64,000 bases of DNA from Elusimicrobiota bacterium. Its GTDB lineage: Bacteria > Elusimicrobiota > Elusimicrobia > UBA1565 > JACRDR01. The stretch's first letter is position 1; each line of letters begins with the position of its first letter. Where the stretch lies: positions 124,001 to 188,000 of the forward strand of contig JACQBA010000016.1 of the NCBI GenBank assembly GCA_016194745.1, in the 5' to 3' direction. The notes under the pieces are model-generated. The model had not been told where the DNA came from and did not search any database. It worked only from the letters and a program-made list of their open reading frames with translations. Positions 53,274 through 61,680 of this stretch are shown in pieces. The position numbers and the translations under genes were made by a program.

Positions 53274-53626
53274 CCCGAGATGCTGCAGACGTGGCTCGCG
53301 TTGCATTGCGCGACGCCGCAGCATTCAGCGGTCGAACTGCAGGCGCCGCCCGAAACGGTGCAGGTCACGTCCGTGCTGCACTTCCCGCCTTTGCAGATGT
53401 TCCCGGAGCAGCACAGCTTCCCGCCGCCGCCGCAGCTTGCGCTCGTCGGCAGACAATCGCTGAACTGGTCGGAGTTCGAAGGAGAATCGGAGGTGGTCGT
53501 CGAGCCTTGGGGCGGGTTGTCGCCGCCGCCCGGAGACGAACAGGATGTAAAAAGGATGAGTCCGGTCGACAGCATGAAGCTCAGTGAGAGGACCAATAGG
53601 ACGTTGTTATTCGCCCGAGAGTTCAT
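53270..53626 (-). CDS. Small lipoprotein with two tandem cystine-knot-like Cys motifs
   Basis: The 118-residue protein has an N-terminal hydrophobic segment and a probable lipobox FTSC at residues 26-29, a Ser/Thr-rich spacer, then twelve cysteines in two repeats. Repeat 1 is C-x6-C-x6-CC-x4-C-x4-C and repeat 2 is C-x6-C-x5-CC-x4-C-x5-C, joined by 5 residues. This is the spacing of the inhibitor cystine knot (knottin) of many small toxins and protease inhibitors. A ribosome site AGGAG precedes the ATG. Function in a bacterium is unknown; a protease-resistant surface or inhibitory module is possible. Confidence 0.75.
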   Translation of the reverse strand: MNSRANNNVLLVLSLSFMLSTGLILFTSCSSPGGGDNPPQGSTTTSDSPSNSDQFSDCLPTSASCGGGGKLCCSGNICKGGKCSTDVTCTVSGGACSSTAECCGVAQCNASHVCSISG

Positions 53627-53692
53627 GATCGGCTCCTATCTCCATGCCCTGCAAAAAGTGTAAAGAAAATCGATGAATCGCGCAAGGGCCCT

Positions 53693-54529
53693 CTAGGCGA
53701 GGTAGGGGGATCTCTTTTCCGGGTGCAGTTCCACGAGCCCTTGGCGCCAGAGGATTACCGAGGCCCCCGCCAATGCGCCCAAGGAAATCCACTGCGACGG
53801 CGACAGTGCGGCCGAGATCAGCATTCCGCGGTCGTCTCCCCGGAAGAACTCGATGACGAACCGAAGGATCGAGTACAGGATGATCCAGGAAAGGAAAACC
53901 GATCCCGCGGTAAATCGCTTCTCCCGGACCCGCTTCATCATGAAAAAGTAGAGGAAAATGAATATCAATACGTCGCCGGCGGCCTCGTACAATTGGGTCG
54001 GATGCAGCGGGGTGCCCAGCAGCCGTCGCGGCACGATGCCGGTCGGGTCTTGGAAGCGCACTCCCCAGGGAACGCTCGTCGGGCTCCCGTAGCAGCAGCC
54101 GCCGACGAAGCAGCCCACCCGGCCGATCGCGTGGCACAGCGGCGCCACGAAGCCGAAGTAGTCCGCGACGGGAAGGTAGCGGCGCGGCCGGTGCGTCCGG
54201 TTCCAGATGCGCACGAATATGAGGCCCGCGCCGATGCTGCCCAGCGCTCCGCCCCAGAACACCCAGCCGTTCCTCCACTGGAGGATCATCGCCAGCGGAT
54301 GCGCGGCGAACGAGCGCCACTCGACCAAATAGTATCCCAAACGCCCGCCGATGAGCGCGCCGAGGAACAAGGAGTAGATCATCGCCCAGAAATCGGCGAG
54401 GGTGTCCTCGGGCGCCTTCATCTCGGAGCGAAGCCGCGCCAGCCATAGCGCGCCGATCGCGTAGCTCATGCTCGTGAGCAGGCCGTACGTGCTGAATTCC
54501 CGCCCGAGAAGATGGACGTGAGGCCACAT
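53693..54529 (-). CDS. lgt: Prolipoprotein diacylglyceryl transferase
   Basis: The 278-residue membrane enzyme attaches diacylglycerol to the lipobox cysteine. Seven transmembrane helices, the signature region AIGRVGCFVGGCCYGSP and HPTQLYEAAGD match Lgt. In E. coli the signature reads with NFINGE where this one has CFVGGCC, so a conserved asparagine and glutamate are replaced. Diverged Lgt proteins of this CFxxGCCxG form exist in other phyla, so activity is still likely. A lipoprotein gene lies just upstream of its 3' end. Confidence 0.85.
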   Translation of the reverse strand: MWPHVHLLGREFSTYGLLTSMSYAIGALWLARLRSEMKAPEDTLADFWAMIYSLFLGALIGGRLGYYLVEWRSFAAHPLAMILQWRNGWVFWGGALGSIGAGLIFVRIWNRTHRPRRYLPVADYFGFVAPLCHAIGRVGCFVGGCCYGSPTSVPWGVRFQDPTGIVPRRLLGTPLHPTQLYEAAGDVLIFIFLYFFMMKRVREKRFTAGSVFLSWIILYSILRFVIEFFRGDDRGMLISAALSPSQWISLGALAGASVILWRQGLVELHPEKRSPYLA

Positions 54530-54538
54530 GGGAGCGTC

Positions 54539-54547
54539 AGGATAACA
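54539..54547 (-). promoter_or_regulatory. Extended -10 promoter of lgt
   Basis: TGT-TATCCT on the minus strand ends 9 bases before the ATG at 54529. It lies back to back with the promoter of the AurF-like gene. Confidence 0.35.
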
Positions 54548-54584
54548 TCAATTGCGGAGCCCTGCCAGGCGTCCGACGGAAATG

Positions 54585-54593
54585 TGATAGAAT
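54585..54593 (+). promoter_or_regulatory. Extended -10 promoter of the AurF-like gene
   Basis: TGA-TAGAAT ends 7 bases before the GTG at 54601, predicting a leaderless mRNA with a GTG start. Confidence 0.5.
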
Positions 54594-54600
54594 TTTTCCG

Positions 54601-55455
54601 GTGACGACTCTTCCGCCGCCCGATGCGGGCAAGACGGCCGCGAAGGAGACCGCCGTCGACTGGACGATCGCGATCGACGACTCCGCTTATCATCTCGCGC
54701 CGGAGTACTTGAACCTATACGGGACGCCGGCGTGGGAGGCGATGTCCGAGCCCGCCCGGCGCGCCTACAGCCGCCACGAGGCCGCCGCGTTCTACAGGAC
54801 CGTCATCTGGTTCGAGAACATCCTCATCCACGGCGTCATGAAGTACCTTTACGCCGAGCCGGCCGGCGCGGCGACGGCGAAGTTCCTGTTCCTGGAGGCG
54901 TCGGAGGAATGCCGTCATACGGCGATGTTCGGCGAGTTCATTCGGCGCTCGGGGACTCCGCCGTATCTTCCGTCGCCGCGCGTGCTCCGGCTGGGAAAGG
55001 TCTTGAAGCGCCTCGGCATCCGCGTGGTCTATTTCATGGCCATCCTCTGCGGCGAGGAGGTCGTGGACGCCTGCAACCGGGCGACGTCCCGGTTCGAGGG
55101 CTCGCATCCGGTGTCGAAGCAGATGGCCCGGCTGCACATGATCGACGAGGCCGCGCATATCGCCTTCGCAAAGGACCGCATCCGGGAGCTCTGGGCGCGA
55201 CAGGACGCCAAGCGGCGGTGGTGCGCGCGCTGGAACATGCCGATCGTCGTTTACGCGATCGTCGAGGGGCTGGTCAACGAGGGCGTCTACCGGGAGCTGG
55301 GCATCGCCGGAGGCTATCGCGGCGCGTGGGACAACGTGAAGCGGCGGGAGCGCGTGATCCGGGACCTCGCGCCGTATCTCCAATTTCTCGCGTCCCTCGG
55401 CGTCATCACGCCGGCCTACGCGCGCGTATACCGCTGGCTCGGATTGATGAGGTGA
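54601..55455 (+). CDS. AurF-like diiron oxygenase
   Basis: The 284-residue helical protein has the carboxylate and histidine ligands of the p-aminobenzoate N-oxygenase (AurF, PF11583) family: YRTVIWFENILIHG, LEASEECRHTAMF (ExxxxH), LCGEEVVDA and HMIDEAAHIAFAKDRI. AurF oxidises an amine to nitro; other members have different or unknown substrates. It is coupled by GTGA overlap to a PAP2-type membrane protein, so its substrate may be a lipid or membrane-linked molecule. No natural-product genes surround it. Confidence 0.8.
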   Translation: MTTLPPPDAGKTAAKETAVDWTIAIDDSAYHLAPEYLNLYGTPAWEAMSEPARRAYSRHEAAAFYRTVIWFENILIHGVMKYLYAEPAGAATAKFLFLEASEECRHTAMFGEFIRRSGTPPYLPSPRVLRLGKVLKRLGIRVVYFMAILCGEEVVDACNRATSRFEGSHPVSKQMARLHMIDEAAHIAFAKDRIRELWARQDAKRRWCARWNMPIVVYAIVEGLVNEGVYRELGIAGGYRGAWDNVKRRERVIRDLAPYLQFLASLGVITPAYARVYRWLGLMR

Positions 55456-56366
55456 AGCTCGCCGCGCCTCCGCTGTTGAGGGAGGACCGCTTCCTCGTTT
55501 ATTGCAATCTCGTCCTCCTCGCGGCTGCGTTCGCGCTCACCGGCGTCAACAAGGCGTTCTTCCACTACACCGGCATCCTGTACTTCATCAGGCCGTTGCA
55601 GCCCTGCGTCGTGCCGCTCGCGGCCGCGCTTCTGTACGGTCTCTACGTCCGGGACCGGCGTCCCGAGCCGGCCTTCGTCCTCGTGAATATGGGCTTCTAC
55701 GGCGTCACGATGGTGGCCCAGGCGCTCTTGGTCACGGGCATTCAATATACCCCCTTTCCGACGATCGACGCGGCACTGGTGCGGTGGGACGCTCTCGCCG
55801 GCTTCAACGTGCTGGACCTCATGGCGTGGACGCACCGCCATCCATATTTCCTCGCGTTCATGCGCCGCTGCTACGCGACGGTCGACGTCCAGCTCGTCGC
55901 CGTGCCGCTGATCGCGGCCCTTCTCCGAGACCGGCGGACGATGCGCGTTTTCTTGTACGCGATGGTCTATTCGTTCTTCATCGGCTGCCTGTTCTATTAC
56001 GTCTTTCCCAGCTCCGGCCCCGCGAGCGTGCTCCAGAGCCCTCACTTCTCGTGGGGCCAGCGCATGACGGGGCAGAAGTTCCACGCCGTCCACCATTTCA
56101 AGCCGGTCGAGACCATCGCGGGCGGGATGATCGCGTTTCCGTCGTTCCACGTCGCGTGGGGCGTGATGCTCCCGTACGTAGTCCGCCCCTGGAAGGCACT
56201 GTTCTGGCCCGTCGCGACGCTCAACGCGCTCATGATCGCCTCAACGGTGTTCCTGGGGTGGCACTTCCTCGTGGACGTTCCGTCCGGGATCGGCCTGGCT
56301 CTCCTGAGCCTGTGGCTCGGCGAGCGCACGCACCGACGGCTCGAACAGGCACCGGGCGGGTCGTGA
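55452..56366 (+). CDS. PAP2-type membrane phosphatase/phosphotransferase (Aur1-like)
   Basis: The 304-residue protein has about six transmembrane helices. The catalytic pattern of the PAP2 superfamily is seen in IAFPSFHVAWGVMLPYV and WHFLVDVPSGIGLALL, where the two histidines and the aspartate form the triad. This arrangement is that of the inositolphosphotransferase group (PF14378), which acts on lipid phosphates. The GTG overlaps the AurF-like stop. Substrate unknown. Confidence 0.78.
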   Translation: MKLAAPPLLREDRFLVYCNLVLLAAAFALTGVNKAFFHYTGILYFIRPLQPCVVPLAAALLYGLYVRDRRPEPAFVLVNMGFYGVTMVAQALLVTGIQYTPFPTIDAALVRWDALAGFNVLDLMAWTHRHPYFLAFMRRCYATVDVQLVAVPLIAALLRDRRTMRVFLYAMVYSFFIGCLFYYVFPSSGPASVLQSPHFSWGQRMTGQKFHAVHHFKPVETIAGGMIAFPSFHVAWGVMLPYVVRPWKALFWPVATLNALMIASTVFLGWHFLVDVPSGIGLALLSLWLGERTHRRLEQAPGGS

Positions 56367-56408
56367 TCCGCCCCCAAGTCGGGGGCTATCATCCCGTCGT
56401 CTAAAAAC

Positions 56409-56417
56409 TGTTACAAT
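56409..56417 (+). promoter_or_regulatory. Extended -10 promoter of the five-gene phosphoester operon
   Basis: TGT-TACAAT ends 7 bases before the ATG at 56425. An upstream ATG (56416) overlaps the -10 box and is therefore not the start. Confidence 0.5.
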
Positions 56418-56424
56418 GCGCGGC

Positions 56425-57021
56425 ATGCAGGCGCGTTGGCTACGCCTCCTCAACGCTCACGCCGCCGCGGTCGCCGAGACGTTCCGCAGGCTCGAGGAGT
56501 ATTTGGAGAACCCGACTCACGCCGCGGCCTCGCGACTCAACGGCGCGGCGAAGGACGCCGCCGGACGCTCGGCCGCCGTCGAGCGGGAGATGGAGGGGCC
56601 GGCCGGGCGCGACGCGGACAAGGAGGCGGCGTTCTTGACCACGCGCGCCTTGGAGGATATGACGCTGCGCGCGCGCGCCGCCGTCGAGGAGATGATCAAA
56701 TTTCAAGTGGGCTCCGATAGATTCCTCCGCGACATGGCGAGAGCCGGCAGCGACGGCTGCGGACACTTGGTCGGAGCGCTGGAGGAGTCCGCGCACCGCC
56801 GCCGGCACGCCGGGGAGAGGGTGATCGAGGCCAAGAAGTCCTTCCAGCGGCTGGCGCAGGTCTATCGCAGAGCCCGCGCCGCGATGCTCCGGCATCCCAA
56901 CGCCGTCGAGGCGATGAAAGTGGGCGCCGTTTACGCGCAGCTCCATGAGGCCGCGCACGGCGGCGACGGCGCCGCCGAGGCGGTCGGCGACATGCTGGTG
57001 CGGGCCGCGGTGGAGCGCTGA
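56425..57021 (+). CDS. Helical protein of unknown function, possibly PhoU/DUF47-like
   Basis: The 198-residue protein is almost entirely alpha-helical, with an acidic and alanine-rich core (HAAAVAETFRRLEEYLENP, DADKEAAFLTTRALEDMTLRARAAVEEMIKF). The layout recalls PhoU or DUF47 phosphate regulators, but the metal-binding motifs are not clear, so the call is weak. It leads an operon whose other members act on phosphoesters, which gives some support. Confidence 0.45.
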   Translation: MQARWLRLLNAHAAAVAETFRRLEEYLENPTHAAASRLNGAAKDAAGRSAAVEREMEGPAGRDADKEAAFLTTRALEDMTLRARAAVEEMIKFQVGSDRFLRDMARAGSDGCGHLVGALEESAHRRRHAGERVIEAKKSFQRLAQVYRRARAAMLRHPNAVEAMKVGAVYAQLHEAAHGGDGAAEAVGDMLVRAAVER

Positions 57022-57024
57022 GCG

Positions 57025-57624
57025 ATGGCGATCTTCGAGAAGGCGACGGCCAAGGTCCAGAAGGGCTGGAGCATCTGGAAGAAGATGTTTTCGTGGATGT
57101 GCATCTGGGGCCTCATCTTCAGCCTCGTCACGATCGGCCGCCTTCGGGTCGGCTTCGATTACGACGACACGCTCGTCTTCTCGACGCCCGCGTTCAACAA
57201 GGCCTTCAAGAGCGGCGTGCAGGCATTCTCGCCCGAATTTTGGTCCATCGTCAACCAAAGCTACGATCTCGAGAGGCCGAAGTACTTTACCAACGCGTTC
57301 GCGTGGTTCTTCCGTCTCCTCGGGTTCAGGATCACCGTCATCGCGGCGCGCCCTCCCGAGGGAGGGGACCCGCTGAAGAAGGAGTGGCGGCACCTCGTGC
57401 ACGGAGCCGACTTCCAGTTCGTCCCGGACGCGGAGAAGAAGCCTTCGATCCTGCGGCAGGGCAACTACATCCTTTATTTCGGCGACTCGGATTCCGACAT
57501 CGTCGTCGCCCGGCGGGCGGGCATCTTTCCCTTGCGCGTGCGCCGGAGCGTGCAGTCCTCGAACAAGGACGAATATCATCCCGGGACGATGGGCGAGCTC
57601 ACCATCCCGCTGTCCCAGTTTTGA
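57025..57624 (+). CDS. Membrane-anchored HAD phosphatase, class B acid phosphatase-like
   Basis: The 199-residue protein has an N-terminal transmembrane anchor (about 20-40) and the HAD motifs GFDYDDTLVFSTPAF (nucleophile aspartate), VIAARP and YFGDSDSDI. The first motif matches AphA, the periplasmic class B acid phosphatase, which has FDIDDTVLFSSP. It should remove phosphate from nucleotides or small esters outside the cytoplasm. It starts 3 bases after the previous gene and overlaps the next (TGATG). Confidence 0.78.
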   Translation: MAIFEKATAKVQKGWSIWKKMFSWMCIWGLIFSLVTIGRLRVGFDYDDTLVFSTPAFNKAFKSGVQAFSPEFWSIVNQSYDLERPKYFTNAFAWFFRLLGFRITVIAARPPEGGDPLKKEWRHLVHGADFQFVPDAEKKPSILRQGNYILYFGDSDSDIVVARRAGIFPLRVRRSVQSSNKDEYHPGTMGELTIPLSQF

Positions 57625-58847
57625 TGCGGCGAGCGAAGGCGTTGTCGCGGCTTCTTTTTTCGGCCGCCGCCGTCGCCGCGGCCGCCGGCTCATCCCGCGC
57701 CGAGTTCAAGGTGCCCGGGTACGAGCTCGTCTATTCCTATCCGGTCGAGTCGACCCTGGCCGAGCCGGACCTGCGGAGCGCCCACGAGGTGTGGCCGAAG
57801 ATGATCGACGCGGCCAAAAAGACGGTCGACATCGAGCAATTCTACGTCGTCAACTCCACGGGGGGATTCCTCGAGCCGACGATCCAGGCGATCGAACGCG
57901 CGGCCAAGCGCGGGGTGCGCGTGCGCTTCATCATGGAGAAGCTGTTCTTCAAGATCGATCCCGCCTCTCCCGCCTCCTTCGCGCGAATCCAGTCGATGCC
58001 CGGCGTCGAGGCGCGCGCCGTCGAGTGGGCCAGGGTCTTCGGCGAGGGCATCGTCCACTGCAAGTTCATCGTCGTCGACGGCAAGACCGGCTACCTCGGC
58101 AGCCAGAATTTCGACTGGAGGTCCCTCGAGCACATCCACGAGCTCGGCGTGAAGACGGACGACGCCGGCGTCGTGTCTCAGATGCAGTCGGTGTTCGATC
58201 ATGATTGGGGAATCTCCCTCGCGACCGCTCCGGTGAAGGCGGAGCGTGCCGCGAAAGGCTCTCCGGACCCGGCGCGGCGGTCGTACCTCGTCGCGAGCCC
58301 ATGGGCGGTCAATCCGGCCGGCGTCGAGGATTCCGAGTCCGAGCTCGTCCGGCTCCTGGGTTCGGCCACCGCCGAGATCCGCGTCCAAGTCCTCGACTAC
58401 AACGCGCAGACCCGGTCGCGGCCGCCGCGCGCGTACTCGCCGATCGACAACGCCCTGCGGGACGCGGCGCTTCGGGGCGTCAAGGTCAAGCTCCTCGTGT
58501 CGCATTGGAACACGGATACTCATTCGCTGCCCCATATCAAGAGTCTCGCCGCGCTCCATAACGTCGAGATCCGCGTCGCGACGATCCCCGATCCGGCGTC
58601 ATGGCCGGAGCACGTCCCGTTCACGCGGGTCGTCCATTCCAAGTACATGACCGTCGACGGCAAGACGCTGTGGCTCGGCACGAGCAACTGGGCCGGCGGC
58701 TACCTCGACAACTCGCGCAACCTCGAGGTCGTGGTCAACGATCCGGCGCTCGCGGAGCGGGCGGCGAGGATACACGCGCATCTGTGGGATTCGCCCTACT
58801 CCGCGCCGCTCGACGTCTCCAAGGACTACCCGAAGCCCCGCCGATGA
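57624..58847 (+). CDS. Secreted phospholipase D superfamily protein
   Basis: The 407-residue protein has a signal peptide (about 1-26) and two PLD catalytic motifs: HCKFIVVDGKTGYLGSQNFD and HSKYMTVDGKTLWLGTSNW, each with HxKxxxxD and a following serine or asparagine. The arrangement resembles PLD3/PLD4-type and related nucleases or phospholipases. The substrate may be a phospholipid or nucleic acid. It sits between two phosphatase genes. Confidence 0.85.
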   Translation: MRRAKALSRLLFSAAAVAAAAGSSRAEFKVPGYELVYSYPVESTLAEPDLRSAHEVWPKMIDAAKKTVDIEQFYVVNSTGGFLEPTIQAIERAAKRGVRVRFIMEKLFFKIDPASPASFARIQSMPGVEARAVEWARVFGEGIVHCKFIVVDGKTGYLGSQNFDWRSLEHIHELGVKTDDAGVVSQMQSVFDHDWGISLATAPVKAERAAKGSPDPARRSYLVASPWAVNPAGVEDSESELVRLLGSATAEIRVQVLDYNAQTRSRPPRAYSPIDNALRDAALRGVKVKLLVSHWNTDTHSLPHIKSLAALHNVEIRVATIPDPASWPEHVPFTRVVHSKYMTVDGKTLWLGTSNWAGGYLDNSRNLEVVVNDPALAERAARIHAHLWDSPYSAPLDVSKDYPKPRR

Positions 58848-60394
58848 TCCAGCGGCTCGGCGCGCTCGCCCTCCTCGCGTTGCTCGCGAGTTCGGCCGCG
58901 GCGGAGAACATCCGCTTGAGCGTCTACCACACCAACGACGTCCACGGGAACGTCTCGGCTCGTCCCGCTCAGAAGGAGTTCTATCCCGACAGGCCGGGCC
59001 GCCCGATCGGAGGGTTTCCCGCGCTCGCGGCGTTCCTGAAGAAGGAGCCCTCCGGGCCGCGCCTGCTCTTGGACGCAGGCGACTGGTTCCAAGGCACGCC
59101 TGAGGGCAACGGGAGCAAGGGCGAGGTGATGGCGCTCGCCTTCAAGACGCTGGGCTACGACGCCGTCGCCATCGGCAACCACGATTTCGACTTCGGCGCC
59201 GCGCGATTGGAAGAACTGATCAAGATGATGGGGATCCCCGCGTTGGGCTCCAACATCCTGACCGCCCAGGGCGGCTACCCGGAATTCGTCACCTCCTGGC
59301 TCGTCAAAGACGTCGGGGGCGTGAAGGTCGGCATGTTCGGGCTCATCACGAGCAACATGAAGAACCTCAGCCATCCCGACCTCTACGGCACGCTCACGTT
59401 CGAGCGCGAGGCGGAACTCGCGCGGGAGGCGATCGGCGTCCTGTCCAAGCAAGGGGCGACCGTGATCATCGCCGTCACGCACGTCGGCGTGCGGGGGCGC
59501 CTCGAGGACTTCGAGGACGACCTTTTCCTGGCGAAGGAGGTCGAGGGGATCGATCTGATCGTGGGCGGCCACTCGCATACCTTCTTATCGGCGCCCTTGC
59601 GCGAGCCGACCCACGGCACCTTGATCGTCCAGGCCGGCTCGACGCTCGCCCGGGTCGGCAAGGCCGTTCTCGAGATCGACCCGGCGACGAAGCGCGTCGT
59701 CTCCTCTACCGCGACGCTCGTCCCCTTGTGGGTCGACGATTACGGCGAGGACCCCGCGGTCAAGCAGGCTCTCGCTCCGTTCGTCGAGCGCGCGTCCAAG
59801 CTCTACGACGTCGTGATCGCGACGGCGGCGGAGTCCCTGATGCGGGACCGCTTCGCGGAGTCGGCCCTCGGCGACTGGATGGCGGACTGCGAGCGGGACT
59901 GGGCGAAGACCGACGTCGCCATCCAAAACGGCGGCGGCATCCAGGCGGACATTCCCGTCGGCCTCGTCACCCTCCGGCAGATGCTCAACGTCATGCCCTT
60001 CGAGAACCGCATCACGCGGCTCACGATGAGCGGCGCGCTGCTTCGAGATACGTTGGACTACGGGATGATCCGCACCAAGGCCATGATCCAGGTCTCCGGC
60101 GCCTCGTTCAGCTACGACCGGGACGCGGAGCCGGGCAAGCGCGTGGACGACGTCCGGATCGGCGGCAAGCCGCTCGACCCGGCGGCGCGCTATTCGGTCG
60201 CGGCGCTCGACTACAACGTCCGAGGCGGAGATGGATTCACCATGTACCAGCGCGCCGACAAGACCGAATTCACTCAAGGCTACGCCCGGGACGTCCTGAC
60301 CGAGTGCGCGCGACGGCAGCAGTCCCTGCGCCGCCCCGCGGGCGGGCGGATGACGCCTCGATCCGGATCGAAGGACGCCGGGCCGGCGAAGTGA
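58844..60394 (+). CDS. Secreted 5'-nucleotidase / UshA-family metallophosphoesterase
   Basis: The 516-residue protein has a signal peptide (1-20), a metallophosphoesterase domain (VYHTNDVHGNV, LDAGDWFQGTPEG, AIGNHDFDFG, VTHVGVRG, GGHSHTF) and a C-terminal substrate domain (NGGGIQADIPVG, MPFENRITRLTMSG, DYNVRGGDGF). It should release phosphate and nucleoside from nucleotides in the periplasm. The ATG overlaps the PLD stop by 4 bases. Confidence 0.92.
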   Translation: MIQRLGALALLALLASSAAAENIRLSVYHTNDVHGNVSARPAQKEFYPDRPGRPIGGFPALAAFLKKEPSGPRLLLDAGDWFQGTPEGNGSKGEVMALAFKTLGYDAVAIGNHDFDFGAARLEELIKMMGIPALGSNILTAQGGYPEFVTSWLVKDVGGVKVGMFGLITSNMKNLSHPDLYGTLTFEREAELAREAIGVLSKQGATVIIAVTHVGVRGRLEDFEDDLFLAKEVEGIDLIVGGHSHTFLSAPLREPTHGTLIVQAGSTLARVGKAVLEIDPATKRVVSSTATLVPLWVDDYGEDPAVKQALAPFVERASKLYDVVIATAAESLMRDRFAESALGDWMADCERDWAKTDVAIQNGGGIQADIPVGLVTLRQMLNVMPFENRITRLTMSGALLRDTLDYGMIRTKAMIQVSGASFSYDRDAEPGKRVDDVRIGGKPLDPAARYSVAALDYNVRGGDGFTMYQRADKTEFTQGYARDVLTECARRQQSLRRPAGGRMTPRSGSKDAGPAK

Positions 60395-61665
60395 CGGTCG
60401 CCAGCGCCGCGGCCGTATTCATCTTCGCCGCGCTCTCCCTCCGGCCGGCGTCGGCCGCAAAGCTCATCTACAAGGCCCGCATCGTGGAGGAAACCGGCGT
60501 CGTCGACATGAAGCAGGAATTGAAGCACAGCATGGTGGCTTATTCCGGCGACGGTTACCATGTCGCATACCTCCTTCGCGGGAGCGACTTTGAGACATGG
60601 CACCTCGACGCCGGCAAGGTCGTGACGGTCGCCCATGACGTAACGCAGCCGTATCCCAGTCCGGTCATCACGTATGACGGCTCGATCTTCGCGTTCGTCG
60701 GCGAATTGAGGGACGCTCTCGGCGCCTCGGCGGGCAAGACGGTATACGTCAACGGTACCCCGGGCTCGGCGTTCGACCGGGTGTCCTCGCTCGAGGTCAG
60801 CGAGGAGGGCAACCATCTCGCCTTCAAAGCGCTGTCCGCACCGGGCTGGGCGGTCTTCTGGGACGGCTCGCCCGGACCGACCTTCCAGGAGCCTCCGACC
60901 GACCCGATCATGAGCCGGGAGGGGATCAATATCGCTTACGTCGGAGAGTTCTCGGACGGCAAGCACATCTTCCTCAATCACAAGCCCGTCGGCAAGACCA
61001 AGACCGATCGGCTGTTTCTGACGCCCGACTTCAGCGGACAAGCCTCCGAGGAGGTGGATTTCGACGGCCGGAAGGAGCGCCGCTCGATCGGGCTCACGGG
61101 AGGAGGCAAGCGCTATTCCGGCTTCAAGGACGCCACGGAAGTCTTGTTCAGCGACGACGGCAGGAAGATGGCGGTCGTCGACCATCCGTCGGCCGGTGAA
61201 TACCGGGTATTGATCAACGGCAAGCAGGTCGGGCCGGCGTTCTACAGCTTGAGCGGGAAGCTGCGATTCAGTCCTTCGGGCCAGGCGTATTGGATCGCCC
61301 TCGACGAGTCTCTGAAGGTTAGGACGCTGTATCGGGACGGCGCGGCGCTGGACACCGCCGAGAAGTTTTTCGGAAGGCGTCCACCGGCCTTTAGCTCGAG
61401 CGGCAGTCGCGCCGCGTGGATCTCGAAGGACGAAGGGCAGAAAGCCCGTCTGGTCGTCGACGGCGCGACGGTGATGCGCGTCGCGGACCCTCCGGAATTA
61501 GGATACGTCGCGTTCGACAGCGACCGAGAGCTTCACTGGATCAGCGTGAGCAAGCGCGGCTTCGACGTCAACTGCGTCCTCCTCGACGATGGAGACGAGG
61601 ACTCTTCCGTCTGCATGAAGACCGTTCGCCACCTGTTCCCGCAGGCCGTGTCCCTGCTGGAATAG
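60391..61665 (+). CDS. Secreted beta-propeller-like protein of unknown function
   Basis: The 424-residue protein has a signal peptide (about 1-22) and repeated blades of TolB/WD-like form (HSMVAYSGDGYHVAYLLRG, SVSEEGNHLAFKAL-like LEVSEEGNHLAFKA, LFSDDGRKMAVVDH, RFSPSGQAYWIAL). It is coupled to the 5'-nucleotidase by GTGA overlap. Propellers of this type often bind partners or polymers rather than catalyse. The last gene of the operon; the next promoter lies within its stop region. Confidence 0.65.
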   Translation: MTVASAAAVFIFAALSLRPASAAKLIYKARIVEETGVVDMKQELKHSMVAYSGDGYHVAYLLRGSDFETWHLDAGKVVTVAHDVTQPYPSPVITYDGSIFAFVGELRDALGASAGKTVYVNGTPGSAFDRVSSLEVSEEGNHLAFKALSAPGWAVFWDGSPGPTFQEPPTDPIMSREGINIAYVGEFSDGKHIFLNHKPVGKTKTDRLFLTPDFSGQASEEVDFDGRKERRSIGLTGGGKRYSGFKDATEVLFSDDGRKMAVVDHPSAGEYRVLINGKQVGPAFYSLSGKLRFSPSGQAYWIALDESLKVRTLYRDGAALDTAEKFFGRRPPAFSSSGSRAAWISKDEGQKARLVVDGATVMRVADPPELGYVAFDSDRELHWISVSKRGFDVNCVLLDDGDEDSSVCMKTVRHLFPQAVSLLE

Positions 61666-61667
61666 AC

Positions 61668-61673
61668 TATAAT
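61668..61673 (+). promoter_or_regulatory. -10 box before the minigene and AI-2E transporter
   Basis: A perfect TATAAT ends 7 bases before an ATG at 61681, predicting a leaderless mRNA that starts at the minigene. Confidence 0.5.
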
Positions 61674-61680
61674 GCGGTCC

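Noticed and set aside
54601..61665. Natural-product (aureothin-like) cluster around the AurF homologue
   Set aside because: No polyketide synthase, peptide synthetase or tailoring genes nearby; the context is phosphoester and membrane enzymes.
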